Shown here one piece after another: positions 42,744-50,034 of a DNA stretch of 64,000 bases; within the stretch, counting starts at the first letter, position 1; every line of letters starts with the position of its first letter. This DNA is from CAZJLP01 sp964546955 (GTDB lineage: Bacteria; Verrucomicrobiota; Verrucomicrobiia; Opitutales; Opitutaceae). Location of the stretch: positions 124,001-188,000 of the forward strand of contig CAZJLP010000001.1 of NCBI GenBank assembly GCA_964546955.1, read 5' to 3'. The translations under genes and the position numbers were made by a program. Below the pieces are notes generated by a model that was given only the letters and a program-made list of their open reading frames with translations, made no database searches and had not been told where the DNA came from.

Positions 42744-43727
42744 TCAGCGCTGAGAGAAAATCACTTGCGAGCCGGGGGCATTGATCCGCACGCGCACGGT
42801 GGGCTGGCCACCCGTCGCTTTGCGAATCGCGTCGTGAAAACGCGGTTCGGCGATGAAAAGGAGAAAACCACCCTGGCCCGCGCCGAGCAACTTGCCGCCG
42901 GTGGCTCCTGCTTTCAGGCCGGCTTCATACCAAGCGTCGATCTCAGGGAGAGAGACGGCCCCGGCTTGCTTTTTTAGCTCCCAACCCTCGTGGAGTAATT
43001 GACCGAACTGCGCGATCGGGCGGTCGGAGGCGAGGCATTCGACTCCCCGCTCGGCCAGTTCGGACATGCGGCAGAGAACCTGGGTCTTCACCGCTTGATT
43101 GCCATTTTTCTTTCCGAGCACGGAAAAGCTGTCGCGTTGAATCTGAGTGTAGACGAGCAGCATGTGCTCCTCGAGTTGCTGCACACGCTCGAGCGGCAGC
43201 GGAATCTGCGTCACATCATAACCGCCGTTGCGATGAAAACGCGTCAGACCGAACCCTCCGGTCGCTGCGACAATCTGATCCTGCCAGCCTCCCGCTTCAG
43301 CCAGGATGTTGCGTTCGATGTCGATCGCTTCATCCGCCAGATCGCGAGCGGCGCGATACCGCCCGCCGTAAGCGTGCAGCGCCTGCAGCATCGCCACGAC
43401 AAAGCTGGACGATGAACCGAGGCCCGTGCGCGCCGGCATGTCCGCCATGACGTGCATCTCTATGCCCGCTTCGATGCCCAATTTCTTCAACGCGGCGCGG
43501 ATGGCGGGGTGTTGAATTTCTTCGACGGTATTGACGGCCTCGTTACGGCGATAGGCCAAACGAATCTTGTGATCGAAATATTCTTGTAAAAATGGCTGCA
43601 CCGTCACGTAGGCGAACCGGTTGATGGCGGTGGCGAGAACGGCGCCACCGTGCTGTCGAAAGTGATCGGGGAAATCGCTGCCGCCGCCGAGGAAGCTCAC
43701 ACGGACGGGGGCACGGGCAATGATCAT
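42744..43727 (-). CDS. hddA: D-glycero-alpha-D-manno-heptose 7-phosphate kinase
   Basis: From ATG 43725-43727 it is 327 residues, a GHMP kinase of the HddA type: RAPVRVSFLGGGSDFPDHFRQHGGAVLATA (residues 5-34), MPARTGLGSSSSFVVAMLQAL (phosphate-binding loop) and AGATGGKLLGAGQGGFLL. HddA phosphorylates C1 of heptose 7-phosphate. It is the first gene of the nineteen-gene minus-strand run and has a sigma-28-type promoter about 160 bp upstream. The frame is open for 56 more codons upstream, but these run past the predicted transcription start. Confidence 0.88.
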   Translation of the reverse strand: MIIARAPVRVSFLGGGSDFPDHFRQHGGAVLATAINRFAYVTVQPFLQEYFDHKIRLAYRRNEAVNTVEEIQHPAIRAALKKLGIEAGIEMHVMADMPARTGLGSSSSFVVAMLQALHAYGGRYRAARDLADEAIDIERNILAEAGGWQDQIVAATGGFGLTRFHRNGGYDVTQIPLPLERVQQLEEHMLLVYTQIQRDSFSVLGKKNGNQAVKTQVLCRMSELAERGVECLASDRPIAQFGQLLHEGWELKKQAGAVSLPEIDAWYEAGLKAGATGGKLLGAGQGGFLLFIAEPRFHDAIRKATGGQPTVRVRINAPGSQVIFSQR

Positions 43728-43885
43728 GGGATTTTGCGAGGCAAAGGGGGCGGCAGGGAGGGGAGTGTGACAGCCCGCTTCCGAAGCCGCTTCGAAGGCT
43801 TCGTGGGACTCGAGCGCGCGCAGCGCCCCCGCATTTAGGGGGTTGGCCCCACCTGAAAGTGATGCTTCAACCGGCACATTTTGGC

Positions 43886-43913
43886 CTATCGGCACAGGCG
43901 CCGCCTGGCTTGA
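43886..43913 (-). promoter_or_regulatory. Sigma-28 promoter of the 19-gene glycan operon
   Basis: Minus-strand TCAA (43910-43913), 16 bases, GCCGATAG (43886-43893). The -10 matches 7 of 8 FliA positions, and the -35 variant TCAA is the same as in fliD. It reads toward hddA with a leader of about 150 bases. Confidence 0.65.
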
Positions 43914-43922
43914 GACAGAAGT

Positions 43923-43949
43923 TTAGTTCTGAATAGATTGTGCCGTAAG
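43923..43949 (+). promoter_or_regulatory. Weak sigma-28-like sequence for the divergent epimerase/hddC operon
   Basis: TTAG (43923-43926), 15 bases, GCCGTAAG (43942-43949), reading toward the epimerase at 43999. The -35 is poor. If real, both sides of this intergenic region are sigma-28-driven. Confidence 0.3.
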
Positions 43950-43998
43950 CAGTAAGGCATGACGGGCGGTGCTGCTTCGCCCTCCTACTTCTCTCTCC

Positions 43999-44931
43999 AT
44001 GAAAGTCCTCATCACAGGAGGAGCCGGTTATATCGGCTCCGTGCTCACCCCCCATCTGCTTGCGGCCGGTCACGAAGTGACGGTCGTGGACAATTTTTCT
44101 TTTGGCCAGGCCACTCTGCTGGAATGTTGCCGCCATGAAGCGTTTGATGTCGTGCGCGGCGACTGCCGGGACGAAGCGCTGATGACGAAGTTGGTCGCGA
44201 AAGCCGACGCGATCATTCCCCTTGCCGCAATCGTCGGAGCCCCTCTTTGCAAACAGGACCCGATCGCCGCGCGCACGATCAACCAAGAGGCGGTCGAGAT
44301 GCTTTGCCGACTGGCATCGAAAGCTCAGCGTATCCTCCTGCCTGTGACCAACAGCGGCTACGGCATCGGCGAGAAGAACAAAGCCTGCACCGAGGAGAGT
44401 CCGCTCCGGCCCATTTCGGTCTATGGCACGACCAAGGTCGCCGCAGAGCAGGCGGTCCTGGCGCGTGACAATAGCTTGAGTTTCCGACTCGCGACGGTGT
44501 TCGGCATGTCGCCGCGGATGCGCGTGGATTTGCTGGTCAATGACTTTGTTTACCGCGCGGTCAATGACCGTGCGGTTGTCGTGTTCGAGGGTCACTTCAA
44601 GCGGAACTACATTCATATTCAGGACATCGCTCGGGTATTCGCGTATGCGCTGCAGCATTTCGACCGCATGAAAGGCCGCTGCTACAATGTCGGCTTGGAG
44701 GATGCGAATCTCTCGAAGTTGGAACTCTGCGCGGCGATCAAGAAATACGTGCCCGAATTCACGCCGATGGAAGCGCCGATTGGCGAGGACCCCGACAAAC
44801 GGGACTATATCGTCTCCAATCAGCGACTGCTCTCCACCGGCTTCGCGCCCGAATGGTCGCTCGATCGCGGCATCAAAGAACTGATCAAAGGTTACAAGAT
44901 CCTCCGTAATTCGCGGTTTTCCAATGTCTGA
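43999..44931 (+). CDS. NAD-dependent sugar epimerase/dehydratase (extended SDR)
   Basis: From ATG 43999 it is 310 residues: GGAGYIGSVLTPHLLAAGHE (residues 7-26), DNFSFGQ, PVTNSGYGIGEKN, and the catalytic SVYGTTK (Tyr-x3-Lys), then RLATVFGMSPRMRVDLLVN. It is a close cousin of the enzyme at 37102. Its last 8 bases overlap hddC, so the two are translationally coupled, which suggests it works on the GDP-heptose that HddC makes (epimerase or dehydratase). A further 10 codons upstream are open but basic and unlike the family. Confidence 0.85.
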   Translation: MKVLITGGAGYIGSVLTPHLLAAGHEVTVVDNFSFGQATLLECCRHEAFDVVRGDCRDEALMTKLVAKADAIIPLAAIVGAPLCKQDPIAARTINQEAVEMLCRLASKAQRILLPVTNSGYGIGEKNKACTEESPLRPISVYGTTKVAAEQAVLARDNSLSFRLATVFGMSPRMRVDLLVNDFVYRAVNDRAVVVFEGHFKRNYIHIQDIARVFAYALQHFDRMKGRCYNVGLEDANLSKLELCAAIKKYVPEFTPMEAPIGEDPDKRDYIVSNQRLLSTGFAPEWSLDRGIKELIKGYKILRNSRFSNV

Positions 44932-45661
44932 TCGCCCCTTTTCCGGCCCGGCCCGCGTGGTGCTCCTCGCAGGAGGATTTGGCACCCGCGTGAGCCATTT
45001 GCTGCCGGGAATGCCCAAGCCGATGGCTCCCGTGTGCGGAAAGCCTTTCTTGGAGTGGGTGGTGCGATTCTATGCGCGGCATGGCTTCAAGGAATTCGTC
45101 CTCTCGACCGGCCATCTGTCGCACGTCATTGCGATCCATTTCGCGACCAAACCTGTTCCCGATGTGACGGTCGCGTGTTGCGCCGAGGTCGGGCCCTTGG
45201 GGACTGCCGGCGGATTTCTCAATTGCACCGACGCAAAGGCGGCGGGTGCTCCGGTTTGGCTGGTGGCGAACGGCGATTCTCTTGTCGTGGCCGACCCGAG
45301 GCCATTGGTTGAACTGACCCGGACTCCCAACACGGAGGCAGCCTTGCTCGGTTTGTCGCTGCCTGACGCCGGCCGTTATGGCACCATGGAGGTGTCTTCG
45401 AATGGCCGTCTTCGTTCCTTCCGTGAAAAGCAGCCGGGCCCAGGGATCATCAACGCCGGTGTGTATGCCTTCAGTCACGACGCCGTCTGTCGGATGCCCG
45501 GTCGCCGGCCGCTCAGTTTCGAACTCGATGTTTTCCCGACCTTGGCCGCCGCTGGCCGCACGTCCGTGCAGGTCGTCTCCGCTCCCTTCATCGATATCGG
45601 CACCCCTGAAACCCTGGCCGAAGCCGAGGCTTTCATCACCGCTAATAAGGATCGATTTTAA
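44924..45661 (+). CDS. hddC: D-glycero-alpha-D-manno-heptose 1-phosphate guanylyltransferase
   Basis: This 245-residue nucleotidyltransferase begins with LLAGGFGTRVSHLLPGMPKPMAPVCGKPFLEWVV (residues 14-47), the HddC form of the NTP-transferase signature. It continues with GPLGTAGGF, WLVANGDSLVV (Asp for metal) and INAGVYAFS. HddC joins GMP to heptose 1-phosphate. The stop codon TAA at 45659-45661 lies inside the arm of an inverted repeat, so the original C-terminus may have been slightly altered. With gmhA and hddA it completes three of four steps to GDP-heptose; the phosphatase step (GmhB) is not recognisable in the window. Confidence 0.85.
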   Translation: MSDRPFSGPARVVLLAGGFGTRVSHLLPGMPKPMAPVCGKPFLEWVVRFYARHGFKEFVLSTGHLSHVIAIHFATKPVPDVTVACCAEVGPLGTAGGFLNCTDAKAAGAPVWLVANGDSLVVADPRPLVELTRTPNTEAALLGLSLPDAGRYGTMEVSSNGRLRSFREKQPGPGIINAGVYAFSHDAVCRMPGRRPLSFELDVFPTLAAAGRTSVQVVSAPFIDIGTPETLAEAEAFITANKDRF

Positions 45662-45803
45662 CCGCGAATGGACGCGAATGGCCGCCAATATCAACCCACT
45701 CATTTTCAACTCCATGGTGATTGCTCTCGACGTCGCTGGAACGCTAGGTCGTAAGAAAGCAGGTTGTTATTCGCGTCCAATCGCGTCCATTCGCGGTTAA
45801 AAC
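45656..45803. repeat. Inverted-repeat element (about 148 bp)
   Basis: Left arm TTTTAACCGCGAATGGACGC (from 45657) and right arm CGCGTCCATTCGCGGTTAAA (ending near 45801) are reverse complements. They enclose about 95 bases of non-coding sequence. The left arm includes the hddC stop codon. It looks like a MITE-like or REP-like element. Confidence 0.7.
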
Positions 45804-45816
45804 TTCTTCTACGACC

Positions 45817-47022
45817 ATGATTTGTCGCGTTTGCGATTCCACCCAACTTGTGCCGGCGGTCGATCTCGGCACTCAACCCTGGGCCAACCATTTTCTCCGG
45901 GTAGAAGAGGTGGGGCGCGAGCCGACGTACCCGCTGCGCCTGGTCTTCTGCGAGCGCTGTTCCACGGTGCAGTTGGACTATACCGTGCCGAAGGAGACGA
46001 TGTTCTCCGACCACACCTATTTGTCGGGGATGACCAAAACCTTGAGCGACCACTTTCAAGGGGTGGCGAAGGAAGTGGACCGCCGCTTCTTTTCAGCCAA
46101 GCGGTCCAAGGCGATGCTCGATATCGGTTCGAACGACGGCACCCAGCTCCGGCATTACAAGGACTTGGGATACGACATTCTGGGAGTGGAGGCGGCCAAA
46201 TTGCCCGCACAATTGGCGAACGATGCCGGTCTTACGACTCTCCGTGCGTTTTTTAACCGCGAAACCGCAACGTCGCTCGGACGAAAATTCGAAGTGATCA
46301 ACGCTTCGGGTGTGTTTTTCCACCTGGAGGAGCTCCATTCGGTCACGGACGGAATTCGCCTTTGCCTGGCCGACGATGGCGTCTTTGTCATTCAGTTTCT
46401 CTACATGAAGCGCATCGTGGAGAACGACGCCTTCGACCAGATCTACCACGAGCACCTGCTCTACTATAATGTGCGCACACTGGAGCATTTGTTGCGCCGA
46501 CACGGGCTCGCTCTTTTCGACGCCGAGTTTTCGCCCATCCACGGCGGATCGATCATCGCTTACGCGACGCATGCTGCCCGCGCCCAGCCGACCGAACGCC
46601 TCGCGTCACTGACGGCGGCGGAGGACAGGGACGGCGCGAACACCCTACCGTGGTACAAAGCCTTTGCGCAGCGGATTGCGCTCCGCAAGGAGGAGAATTT
46701 GAAGTTCCTGCGCGACCGCCGCACGGCGAAGAAACGCATCTTCGGGCTCGGGGCACCGGTGAAAGGCAACACCCTGATCAACTATTTCGGCATCACCCCG
46801 GACCTCATTGAGTGCTTGGTCGAAAAAAATGCTCACCGGCGCGGGCTTGTTGCGCCCGGAAGTCATATCCCGCTTAAGATCGAGGACGAACTCGAAGGTC
46901 CGCCGGACGTTTACTACGTGCTAGCCTGGAACTTCAAGAAAGAGATCCTCGCGCGCTATGCCGACCTCGTCAAAAAGGGGGTTGAATTCTACTTTCCGGT
47001 GAACCCGAAGGACCAACTTTGA
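45817..47022 (+). CDS. Sugar C-methyltransferase family protein
   Basis: This 401-residue protein has the same three-part plan as the enzyme at 30178: CRVC/CERC zinc pairs (residues 3-6 and 45-48), SAM motif MLDIGSNDGTQLRHYKDLGY (about 99-118), IYHEHLLYYNVRTLEHLL, and a C-terminal FGLGAPVKGNTLINYF domain. It differs in the catalytic middle (NASGVFFHLEELHSV), so it may not methylate the same position. It begins just after the repeat element and overlaps the next gene by 4 bp. Confidence 0.8.
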   Translation: MICRVCDSTQLVPAVDLGTQPWANHFLRVEEVGREPTYPLRLVFCERCSTVQLDYTVPKETMFSDHTYLSGMTKTLSDHFQGVAKEVDRRFFSAKRSKAMLDIGSNDGTQLRHYKDLGYDILGVEAAKLPAQLANDAGLTTLRAFFNRETATSLGRKFEVINASGVFFHLEELHSVTDGIRLCLADDGVFVIQFLYMKRIVENDAFDQIYHEHLLYYNVRTLEHLLRRHGLALFDAEFSPIHGGSIIAYATHAARAQPTERLASLTAAEDRDGANTLPWYKAFAQRIALRKEENLKFLRDRRTAKKRIFGLGAPVKGNTLINYFGITPDLIECLVEKNAHRRGLVAPGSHIPLKIEDELEGPPDVYYVLAWNFKKEILARYADLVKKGVEFYFPVNPKDQL

Positions 47023-47933
47023 GCCAAATCTTCGTCACAGGAGGGTCCGGCTTTCTCGGCCGACACCTGCAGGCCGCCCTCGCCGCGCGCGGTCATACGG
47101 TCGTGGCGCCGTCGTCAAAGGAGTGCGACCTCTCGCGGGAAGGTAGTTTCCTCCCCTGGGAAAAGCAGCGTTTCGATGTCATTTGGCACCTCGCAGCCTG
47201 GACCCAGGCTGGAGATTTCTGCTTGCGGCACCCGGGAGAGCAGTGGACGCGCAACCAGAAGCTGAATACGCATGTCCTCGACTGGTGGTCCACGCGGCAA
47301 CCGCAGGCCAAACTGATTTCCATCGGCACAAGCTGCGCCTATGCGCCGGATCGGCCCTTGCGCGAGGAGAACTACTTGGAAGGACAACCGATCGATAGCC
47401 TGTATACATATGCGATGACCAAACGCATGCTATACGTCGGTCTTCGTTCCATGCAGCGCCAGTTCGGCCTTCGTCATCTCACGGTGGTACCCTCCACACT
47501 GTATGGACCAGGCTACCATACGGACGGGCGCCAGCTCCATTTTATTTTCGATCTCATTCGGAAGATTCTGCGCGGCAAGATGCACGGCGAACCTGTTGTT
47601 TTGTGGGGCGACGGCCATCAGCGCCGCGAGTTGATCCACGTGGACGATTTTGTGCGCACGGCTTTGCAGTTGGCGGATAGCGTGGACAACGAGGTCGTCA
47701 ATATCGGTGCCGGTGCCGAGCACTCGATACGCGAGTTCGCCGAATTGATCTGCCGGCACGTCGGCTACGATCCTGGTCAAATTCACTACGACACGAGCAA
47801 GTACGTCGGCGCTAAATCGAAGTGCCTGGAAATAGGGAAGCTGAAGGCACTGATGCCGGATTTCACGACTGTTCCCTTGGAGAAGGGTTTGCCCGCGGCC
47901 GTGGACTGGATGAAGTCGGCCGGCATGGTGTGA
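47019..47933 (+). CDS. NAD-dependent epimerase/reductase (GDP-fucose synthase-like)
   Basis: The start is a TTG at 47019-47021 that overlaps the previous stop (TTGA) with an AAGGA seven bases upstream, so re-initiation is likely; no ATG is nearby. The 304 residues include TGGSGFLGRHLQAALAARGH (about 7-26), SIGTSCAYAPDRP, and catalytic YAMTK, with the overall pattern of GDP-4-keto-6-deoxymannose epimerase/reductase. With hddC in the same operon, a GDP-6-deoxy-heptose reductase role is plausible; this is inference. Confidence 0.8.
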   Translation: MSQIFVTGGSGFLGRHLQAALAARGHTVVAPSSKECDLSREGSFLPWEKQRFDVIWHLAAWTQAGDFCLRHPGEQWTRNQKLNTHVLDWWSTRQPQAKLISIGTSCAYAPDRPLREENYLEGQPIDSLYTYAMTKRMLYVGLRSMQRQFGLRHLTVVPSTLYGPGYHTDGRQLHFIFDLIRKILRGKMHGEPVVLWGDGHQRRELIHVDDFVRTALQLADSVDNEVVNIGAGAEHSIREFAELICRHVGYDPGQIHYDTSKYVGAKSKCLEIGKLKALMPDFTTVPLEKGLPAAVDWMKSAGMV

Positions 47934-48060
47934 GCGGCGGGCATGGGACCGAAGAAGGTGGAATTCCGCGCGTGCGAGATTGTTTGGTGAGCGACACGGG
48001 AATGCGCGCGATGTCAAATAGTCCGCCAGGGACGGCGGGCTCCACCTTCGCGTTAGCCTA

Positions 48061-50034
48061 TTATGACTGCCGCTCGCCCCAACATTTCAACAACGCATCC
48101 CCGAACCGCTTTGCCTGACCGGCGTGATCCATGAGTGGGCTCCGCAGCATTTCTTCGCGCAGTGTGTTTCGCGCTTTGTCGCGCAGCGCGACGTCCGCCG
48201 CGAGCGTTCGGGCGATGTCGACATAGTGTTCAGGGGAACGCGCAATCCACCCCGTCCGGCCGATTGCGGTCAACAGGCTTGCCGAAACCCGGGCTGCATG
48301 GCGATCACCATACAAAGTGACCACGGGCACGCCCATCCACAACGCTTCGCAGGTGGTGGTTGTTCCATGGTAGGGAAAGGAATCGAGGGCGACGTCCACT
48401 TCGTTGTACAGGCTGAGATGTGACGCCAAGTCGGGCGTCTTCCCGCGCATGGCCACGCGATGCGCGGCAATGCCCGCGCTGTTCAGTCGTTCTTTCAACC
48501 TTTCAACGACAGCTTCATTTTCCAAATGCTGGGCTTTGAGAAGCAGTCGGGCCCAGGGCACGGCGTCGAGCACGCTGCGCCATAGTCTTAGCGTCTCTGC
48601 AGAGACTTTTGCGAAGTTGTTGAATGAACCGAAAGTCATCGGACGATCCGGTCGGCCTGCCGAGGGAGCAGGTGCGACGGTTGGCGCTTGATAGGCCCAG
48701 GCGGTTGGAGCAAAGCGAATCCGTTTTTCCGTGTGGAAGTCGTCATCGTCCGGACCGGGATCTGTCACCGCGTCGACGAACCGGTAGTTCATGGCGGAGA
48801 GTCCCGTTGTGTTCGGATACCCAAGATAACTCACCTGCACCGGCGCGAGGCGTTTTGCAAAGAGAGGAAGGCGATTGAAGCCGGTGTGTCCAGCCAGGTC
48901 GACCAGGATGTCCAGCGCATCCGCTCGGATGGTCGTTTCCACCGTTTGATTTGCCTGGCCCGCGAACTGCCTCCAGGTCGAGGCAAGTTCCCGCAGGCGG
49001 GCCGAGCCGGCGTCGACTTGCGCGTGGTCGTGATAGAGGAAGAGCTCGAATTGGGACCGATCCAAATGCCGCAGAAGAGGCTCGATGAAGTAGAGGACGG
49101 AATGATTGCGCAGGTCGGGTGAAAGGAAACCCACGCGGAGCCTAGTCGAGCTCGGTTTTGGGTTTTGAGTTTTGGGTTTTGAGTTGCCTGGCGTAGTTTG
49201 GGCCTCTGCCGTGGCTCCGAAGGCGCGGTGGGCGGCGAAACTTTGTTCGCGGGAGATGCCGTCGAGGTAGTTGAGCGTAAGCAGATATCCGCTGCGGGCC
49301 TCGAAATGATGGGGGTCCAGCTCGAAAGCGGCGTGAAACGATTTCAGCGCGTCGTGCAGCTGATACGTTTGCTGAAAGACGAGCCCCCGCCCCATGTGCG
49401 CCTGCGCCAGCTTTGGGTCGCACGTCAGCGCGCGCGAGAAACAGTCCAGTGCTTCCGTGAAATTGCTTTCGGCGTTAAGAGCGACTCCCAAATTGCACCA
49501 TCCGGCTGCGTAGTCCGGTTTCAACTCGACCGCTCTACGGAAATACGGCTTGCCTGCCGCCAAACCCATCGTGTCGGCGAGCAATGCGCCGAGACGGTCG
49601 ATCGCGTCGTAGTAGTCCGGCTTGAGCGCGATGGCCTTCTGGTAGCATTCCGCCGCCTCTTTCATCTGGCCGAGTGCTTTCAGTGTCACGGCGAGGTTGT
49701 TCCACGCCTCGGGTAGCTTTGGATCCCGCCGCAATGATGCGCGATACCGTTGTTCCGCTTCCGTGTGCCGGCCCAGCGCGGCCAGCGCCAGCCCGAGCCG
49801 CATTTCGCAAAGGGCCGACCGGGGGTCGAGCCGCAATGCCTTTGCGAAGAGGGTTTCCGCCTCGCTGTAACGCCCCGACTGGTACGCTATCACGCCGCAA
49901 AGGTGAACGGGATCGAAAAGCCTGGGGGCAACCCGGCTGACCGCGCGGTACAGCTTCTCCGCTTCGGGTAAGCGCCCTGCCTGATGGTGGGTGAGCGCCG
50001 TTTGCAGTGTTTGCTGAATTTGGGCGGCGTTCAT
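48061..50034 (-). CDS. TPR-GT41 (OGT-like) glycosyltransferase 2
   Basis: The ATG at 50032-50034 overlaps the upstream stop by 4 bp (ATGA), giving 657 residues. About seven TPRs (residues 10-250) are joined by a low-complexity linker (NSKPKTQNPKPSS) to an OGT catalytic domain: LRVGFLSPDLRNHSVLYFIEPLLRHLDRSQFELFLYHDH, LVDLAGHTGFNRLPLFAKRLAPVQVSYLGYPNTTGL, MTFGSFNNFAK, and DSFPYHGTTTTCEALWMGVPVVTLYGDRHAARVSASLL (about 545-585). Bacterial members add sugars to Ser/Thr. The linker is encoded by four heptamers (49156-49183), so slippage could switch the gene off. It shares a sigma-28 transcript with the paralogue upstream. Confidence 0.85.
   Translation of the reverse strand: MNAAQIQQTLQTALTHHQAGRLPEAEKLYRAVSRVAPRLFDPVHLCGVIAYQSGRYSEAETLFAKALRLDPRSALCEMRLGLALAALGRHTEAEQRYRASLRRDPKLPEAWNNLAVTLKALGQMKEAAECYQKAIALKPDYYDAIDRLGALLADTMGLAAGKPYFRRAVELKPDYAAGWCNLGVALNAESNFTEALDCFSRALTCDPKLAQAHMGRGLVFQQTYQLHDALKSFHAAFELDPHHFEARSGYLLTLNYLDGISREQSFAAHRAFGATAEAQTTPGNSKPKTQNPKPSSTRLRVGFLSPDLRNHSVLYFIEPLLRHLDRSQFELFLYHDHAQVDAGSARLRELASTWRQFAGQANQTVETTIRADALDILVDLAGHTGFNRLPLFAKRLAPVQVSYLGYPNTTGLSAMNYRFVDAVTDPGPDDDDFHTEKRIRFAPTAWAYQAPTVAPAPSAGRPDRPMTFGSFNNFAKVSAETLRLWRSVLDAVPWARLLLKAQHLENEAVVERLKERLNSAGIAAHRVAMRGKTPDLASHLSLYNEVDVALDSFPYHGTTTTCEALWMGVPVVTLYGDRHAARVSASLLTAIGRTGWIARSPEHYVDIARTLAADVALRDKARNTLREEMLRSPLMDHAGQAKRFGDALLKCWGERQS

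Noticed and set aside
49156..49183. Heptamer run as a CRISPR or origin iteron
   Set aside because: It lies in frame inside a coding linker, has no spacers, and no replication gene is nearby.
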